Source: Cavia porcellus
Lineage: Eukaryota; Chordata; Mammalia; Rodentia; Caviidae
Assembly: GCF_034190915.1 (NCBI RefSeq)
Contig: NW_026947484.1
Location: forward strand, 205,666,657 to 205,730,656
Length of the DNA stretch: 64,000 nucleotides
Direction of reading: 5' to 3'
Below, in pieces: positions 60,291-64,000 of the stretch. How positions within the stretch are numbered: position 1 is the stretch's first letter; every line of letters starts with the position of its first letter. The notes below the pieces were generated by a model, which did not search any database, was not told where the DNA came from, and saw only the letters and a program-made list of their open reading frames with translations. The position numbers and the translations under genes were made by a program.

Positions 60291-61044
60291 TCCATTACTA
60301 CTTCACAATCTTATTTAGGGGTAAATGATATAGATTTACTGGTTTATAAATATACTTCCTATAAAGTTATTTATAACAATCAATTTTAAAATGTCATATT
60401 TTTAAAGTGAGAAATCAAAAATTAAGGTTTTAATAACAGTTCTTTCTCTTCTTTTAGGTTCAAAATATTTATACTAAGGTCACTAATAATTTCATCAGGA
60501 TATTTCACTGATATTTTAAATTCATTAAATAGGTATTAATTATAAACACTATGTTCATGATCCAGTTGTGGTACTGAAGAAAATCATTTACATTGGAAAA
60601 TAGTTGTAGTTTTCTGTAGCATTATTGTTTTCAAACATCTAGCTATTGTTAATATATCACAATTGGTTTTCTTTTTAGACCTTTTGGTTTTCTCTGTCTA
60701 TTGTGATATCAGATGAAGGATAATAAGTTCATACAGTAACAAACCTTTGGACAACAGTATACTGTTTCAGAAAATGGTGCCTCTGATTAAATTCTGTCTG
60801 CTATTTTTCTTCAGAATTTCCTGTCTTCTTGATGTGCAAATGGATGTGGATGTAAACCCTTCTTAATTGACAACAACTAATGCATTCACAAATATTGAAT
60901 ATCTTTTTAATGATTTAAGCTATGGAAAACTTTTATATTACTTTTTATTTAAACCACTATGATATATAAGGATGAATCTTTGGACTAATTGTAACATTCT
61001 TAACTAGAATGATTATCTCAGCTCTATAATTTATTATAGTGACC
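60291..61044. other. Unassigned AT-rich DNA
   Basis: Contains a segment at 60326-60398 resembling 49447-49530, otherwise no recognised repeat or gene. Confidence 0.5.
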
Positions 61045-61050
61045 AGTATC

Positions 61051-61190
61051 TGTGGGAAGCCCTGTAATTGGCTGCCACCTTATATCTGCTGGTCACACCA
61101 CCTTAACCCCCTCTAGGAGTTAAGTTTGGTAGTTAAGCAGCTTCTTGCCTAGCCTGTTTGGCTCATTAAGGGATTATGCTAATCAGCCCA
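61051..61190 (+). mobile_element. ERVK-like LTR, left part (split by MaLR)
   Basis: Starts tgtgggaagccctgtaattg; the sequence continues on the far side of the MaLR insertion at 63406. The TG start and U3-like composition fit a betaretrovirus-like LTR. Confidence 0.6.
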
Positions 61191-61534
61191 TGTCATGGTT
61201 TATGTTTGTGTCCCCCAGGCCTCATGAGTTTGCATTGTTCATTTGTGATGGTTCATTGTATAGTGCTTGGATTGATGGTGTCAGTGCTCCACCCATATAG
61301 GGGTGGAGCCAGGATGTGATGTAATGGCAGGAAGAAGGTGTGTCTTTCTCTCTTTGCTGGTTCGAGTTTGCTGCTGGCAGCCGCCATGTACTGCAGCCCA
61401 GCCATGCCTGCCTGTCTTGGAGCCAACTGAGTGTGGACTGAAACCTCCAAAAACTGTAAGAAATAAACCTTTCCTTTCTCAACTTTGCGCTTCAGGTATT
61501 TTGTCTCAGTGACGAGCATAAAGTGACTAAGACA
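61191..61534 (+). repeat. 5' LTR of MaLR
   Basis: TGTCATGGTTTATG to GACTAAGACA. Contains catataggggtggagcc (possible promoter region), AATAAA at about 61463 in aagaaataaacctttcc, and the MaLR-type terminus. The start of transcription is not determinable. Confidence 0.93.
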
Positions 61535-61805
61535 GAAATTTGGTACCGAGGAGTGGGGTCATTTGCTGTGACTATACCTGGCCATGTTTTTCAAGAGGCT
61601 TTGGAAATGGCTTATGGGGGGAGTTTGGAAAGGTTTGGCCATGTCGCCTGGATGCATAGAGCTGGAGCAGCTTAGGCTGTTCTGTAGAGGAGATTCTGGT
61701 CAGAGCTCAAGAGACCAGAAAGCTGATAGAAAGCCTGATGGTAAAGACCAGGCTTAGGAGGTTTCTGCTGGAAAGGACTGCATTGGTCGTTGGACTCCAC
61801 ATGAT

Positions 61806-62321
61806 GTGTGTTATGGCTTAGCAGAAAGTTTGGCTGCATTTTGCTCCTTCCCAGAGACTTTGTCTGAGACTGAGACAAAGGGCAATGGACTGATTAATCT
61901 TGAAAAAGAAATTAAAAAGCAACCAAATGTTGAGGCTGTGGCATGGCTATTGTTGGCAGCTTTTAGCCAACTTTATGTTTCAAATCAGGAGCAAAGAGCC
62001 CAGCAGGATAATTTACAATGCTGTGAGTTTGGCCAGAAGGAAAATTCCAGGAAGGGTGTGGATTGTAAAGACAGAGGTGAGATTTTGATTCCTGAGGAGA
62101 AACAGAGAGTTAAGAAAGATGGCCCCGGGGCATCCCAGGAAGCAAGTCCCCACCCTGTGCAGCCTCACAGCAAAGATGAAAAATTTTGCTCAGAGAAAAA
62201 ATCTACAGAGTGCCATGCTCCAGAATGGCAACAGAGGCCAAGTGAGGTTCCAGAATGGCAACAGAGGCCACATGAGTTTCCAGAAAGGCGGCAACATAGA
62301 GAAGCTTTTCATCACAACTAG
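61806..62321 (+). CDS. 171-codon open frame in the MaLR interior, function unknown
   Basis: Open frame from ATG at 61806 to TAG at 62319-62321. The product is hydrophilic, rich in Glu, Lys and Gln, with a predicted helical N-terminal half (LINLEKEIKKQPNVEAVAWL, LLLAAFSQLYVSN), a charged middle and three C-terminal 10-residue repeats of the form PEWQQRP(S/H)E(V/F). The position matches the gag remnant of other MaLRs, which is usually not translated, but no gag domain is evident to me. It may be chance, a decayed gag, or an expressed product; translation is unproven. Confidence 0.35.
   Translation: MCYGLAESLAAFCSFPETLSETETKGNGLINLEKEIKKQPNVEAVAWLLLAAFSQLYVSNQEQRAQQDNLQCCEFGQKENSRKGVDCKDRGEILIPEEKQRVKKDGPGASQEASPHPVQPHSKDEKFCSEKKSTECHAPEWQQRPSEVPEWQQRPHEFPERRQHREAFHHN
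62221..62310 (+). repeat. 30-bp x 3 in-frame tandem repeat in MaLR interior
   Basis: Units 62221-62250, 62251-62280 and 62281-62310, the first two nearly identical (cagaatggcaacagaggcca), the third diverged. The period is a multiple of three, so the reading frame is preserved. Confidence 0.9.
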
Positions 62322-63056
62322 GTAAACAGAGCCCTGCGATCCAGGCAACTGACCCCTACAGCCAAGAGAGAGAAAAGCCTGGCTACTGCTTCAGCTAGCA
62401 GGAAACCTTGGCAGCATCCACAAGGTGCTGATTTTAGGTGCAAGGAAAATGCACAAATTCTGAGGGTAAGACGGCTTCCACCTCAATTGCAAAGGGCCTG
62501 GCTGGCCAAGCAGTGTGCCCCTGAGAGGGCAATTTGTGAAGATGTAAGTGTGAAGCCAAAGGTACAGTAGAGACCCCAGAAGTTTGAAAAAGCCAGGAAC
62601 GTGGATGATCCAAGGAAAGCTGCAAAAAGCGAGTAGAGAGGATTTAAGAGAAAAGCTGCGGGAGTTGAAATCGCTGGAAGTGCCCTGGGGGTGGAATCAC
62701 CCAAGGCTTTTGGAGCTTGCAACCAGATTGCTTCAGATGCAGAGCTTGGAACTCTAGGACTTAATGTTTGTCCTGCTGGATGTTGGACTTGCTTTGATTC
62801 CAATGATTTATATTCCCCTGTTTGTAACTTTTGGAATGGTAATGTTTATCTTGTGCCTTTGCATTTCAGAAATGTTTAACCTTGTTTCTTTTGTACAGGG
62901 GCTTACGGTTAAGAGTTTACCATAGATCTTGGAGGACACTTGGGACTTGGACTTTTCAGCAATGTTGAAGCTGTTAGGAGGTTGGCAACTCTTGGAGATG
63001 GACTAAATGTCTTTTGTATAAAGGATGTACATGAGTCCTGGGGGCCAGGGGTGGAA

Positions 63057-63400
63057 TGTCATGGTTCATGTTTGTGTCCCCCAGGCCTCATGAGTTTGCA
63101 TTGTTCATTTGTGATGGTTCATTGTATAGTGCTTGGATTGATGGTGTCAGTGCTCCACCCATATAGGGGTGGAGCCAGGATGTGATGTAATGGCAGGAAG
63201 AAGGTGTGTCTTTCTCTCTTTGCTGGTTCGAGTTTGCTGCTGGCAGCCGTCATGTACTGCAGCCCAGCCATGCCTGCCTGTCTTGGAGCCAACTGAGTGT
63301 GGACTGAAACCTCCAAAAACTGTAAGAAATAAACCTTTTCTTTCCCAACTTTGCACTTCAGGTATTTTGTCTCAGTGACGAGCATAAAGTGACTAAGACA
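63057..63400 (+). repeat. 3' LTR of MaLR
   Basis: TGTCATGGTTCATG to GACTAAGACA, the same length as the 5' LTR with about five substitutions. AATAAA at about 63329. Confidence 0.93.
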
Positions 63401-63405
63401 GCCCA

Positions 63406-63662
63406 CCTCATGAGCAAGCATGGGAAATTTGAAAATTTGAATTAACCCATAACCCTCGGTCTTGTCACTGTTGCTAAGTTATCTGCTGACATCTAAGAAC
63501 CCAACTCCCTCCTTTCTCAATGCCCTGTATAGTTGTTACCCTTTCCTTAAATAAATGAGACTTGATCAGACTTTTGTCTTGTCTCCATTCTTTGCATCTC
63601 TTGTCCCCTTTCATCCCCACTCCCCCTCTAGGGTCTTTGTGGACTTACCTGCAGGCCGGGAC
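63406..63662 (+). mobile_element. ERVK-like LTR, right part
   Basis: Continues the LTR begun at 61051. AATAAA at about 63549 in ccttaaataaatgagactt, then a pyrimidine-rich R/U5 (gtcttgtctccattctttgc, tcccctttcatccccactcc) and the end gccgggaca. The general plan matches the solo LTR at 19925-20307. The 3' boundary is uncertain and no 6-bp TSD was found. Confidence 0.6.
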
Positions 63663-64000
63663 AGGTGTTCATTAGCTTATTCTCTAGAAAAAGATAAATT
63701 AGTGAATACTGCAGCAGGATTGTTGCAGGGTGGACGTAAGTCCAAATCCACCTCTAGGGACTGCAGTCACGTCTTTGACTAAATATATCGCTTACAAGAC
63801 ACCTAACATTCATTAAACCTGTGTGGCCAATGTGAAGGTGGCCAAAGACAGAATTAGCTGAACCCTCCTCAGAAACCCCTTCTATTACTGTATGTGGCCC
63901 TTTGGTCCTACCCAGAATTGATCACTGGGGCATATGAATGATATTTCTTAGGAACACTTTCAATGCAGCTTATTTTAATGTACAGAACACATCCCTGGTG
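63663..64000 (+). other. Unassigned sequence after ERVK-like LTR
   Basis: No primer-binding site is visible after the LTR end, so either the LTR boundary is wrong, the provirus is rearranged, or this is flank. A 75-codon frame (63555-63782) spans the LTR and this region, without a recognisable domain. Confidence 0.35.

Larger units (their letters stand above)
61186..63405 (+). mobile_element. Complete MaLR-type LTR retrotransposon, 5-bp TSD
   Basis: Two 344-bp LTRs (61191-61534 and 63057-63400) enclose a 1,522-bp internal region. The TSD gccca lies at 61186-61190 and 63401-63405. By eye the LTRs differ at only about 5 positions, so the insertion is young. The internal region begins gaaatttggtaccgaggagtgggg, the hallmark start of MaLR interiors, and ends with a purine-rich ggggccaggggtggaa before the 3' LTR. 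MaLRs are non-autonomous, mobilised by ERVL-type enzymes; no pol is present. It lies inside an ERVK-like LTR. Confidence 0.93.

Noticed and set aside
62221..62310. CRISPR-like array
   Set aside because: Three contiguous 30-bp units without spacers, in a mammalian LTR element; it is an in-frame minisatellite.
63663..64000. Internal region of an ERVK provirus (protease/dUTPase)
   Set aside because: No primer-binding site follows the LTR and the conceptual translations gave no convincing motif; left unassigned.

Overview
The window looks like intergenic DNA from a mammal, most probably a non-murid rodent. It holds several tRNA-Ala-type ID SINEs, some with crisp target-site duplications (TSDs), 7SL-derived monomeric SINEs, several generations of L1, MaLR/ERVL-like LTRs and betaretrovirus-like (ERVK) solo LTRs. 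The species cannot be fixed from sequence alone. I found no convincing host protein-coding gene, rRNA, functional tRNA gene or CRISPR array. Nearly every long open frame lies inside a transposable element.

Layout. 1-5.7 kb: the 3' UTR of an L1/HAL1-type element, an antisense MaLR-like LTR fragment, a broken gammaretrovirus-like pol with a transmembrane remnant and a different LTR, then an antisense L1 5' half. 8.2-15.5 kb: an L1 3' end, then a second, more complete but decayed gammaretrovirus-like provirus (LTR-gag-pol-env-LTR, 8674-14763) with an ID SINE inside it, then a solo ERVK-type LTR. 15.5-40 kb: AT-rich DNA with sparse repeats (a solo ERVK LTR at 19.9 kb, ID and 7SL SINEs, an ERVL-like LTR at 29.0-30.3 kb, two old L1 3' ends, a solo MaLR LTR at 38.1 kb) and one GC-richer, CpG-bearing patch near 25.8-26.5 kb. 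40.3-45.7 kb: an antisense L1 with a monomeric 5' UTR, split by a solo ERVL-like LTR. 49.1-53.2 kb: an old L1 ORF2 fragment split by a complete HAL1-like element (ORF1 but no ORF2, bounded by a 15-bp TSD). 53.5-60.3 kb: a near full-length sense L1 with a different monomeric 5' UTR. 61.0-63.7 kb: an ERVK-like LTR split by a complete, young MaLR element (two 344-bp LTRs, 5-bp TSD).

The most notable content is the complete HAL1-like retroposon, whose 3' UTR is shared with the neighbouring autonomous L1. Next come the two unrelated tandem 5' UTR monomer systems (about 92 bp and about 208 bp) joined to the same L1 body, and the young complete MaLR with a 171-codon open frame. The nesting gives a relative order of insertion: old L1 before HAL1; antisense L1 before the ERVL-like LTR; ERVK-like LTR before MaLR. 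Similarity statements are by-eye comparisons within this window; family names come from general knowledge of mammalian repeats.
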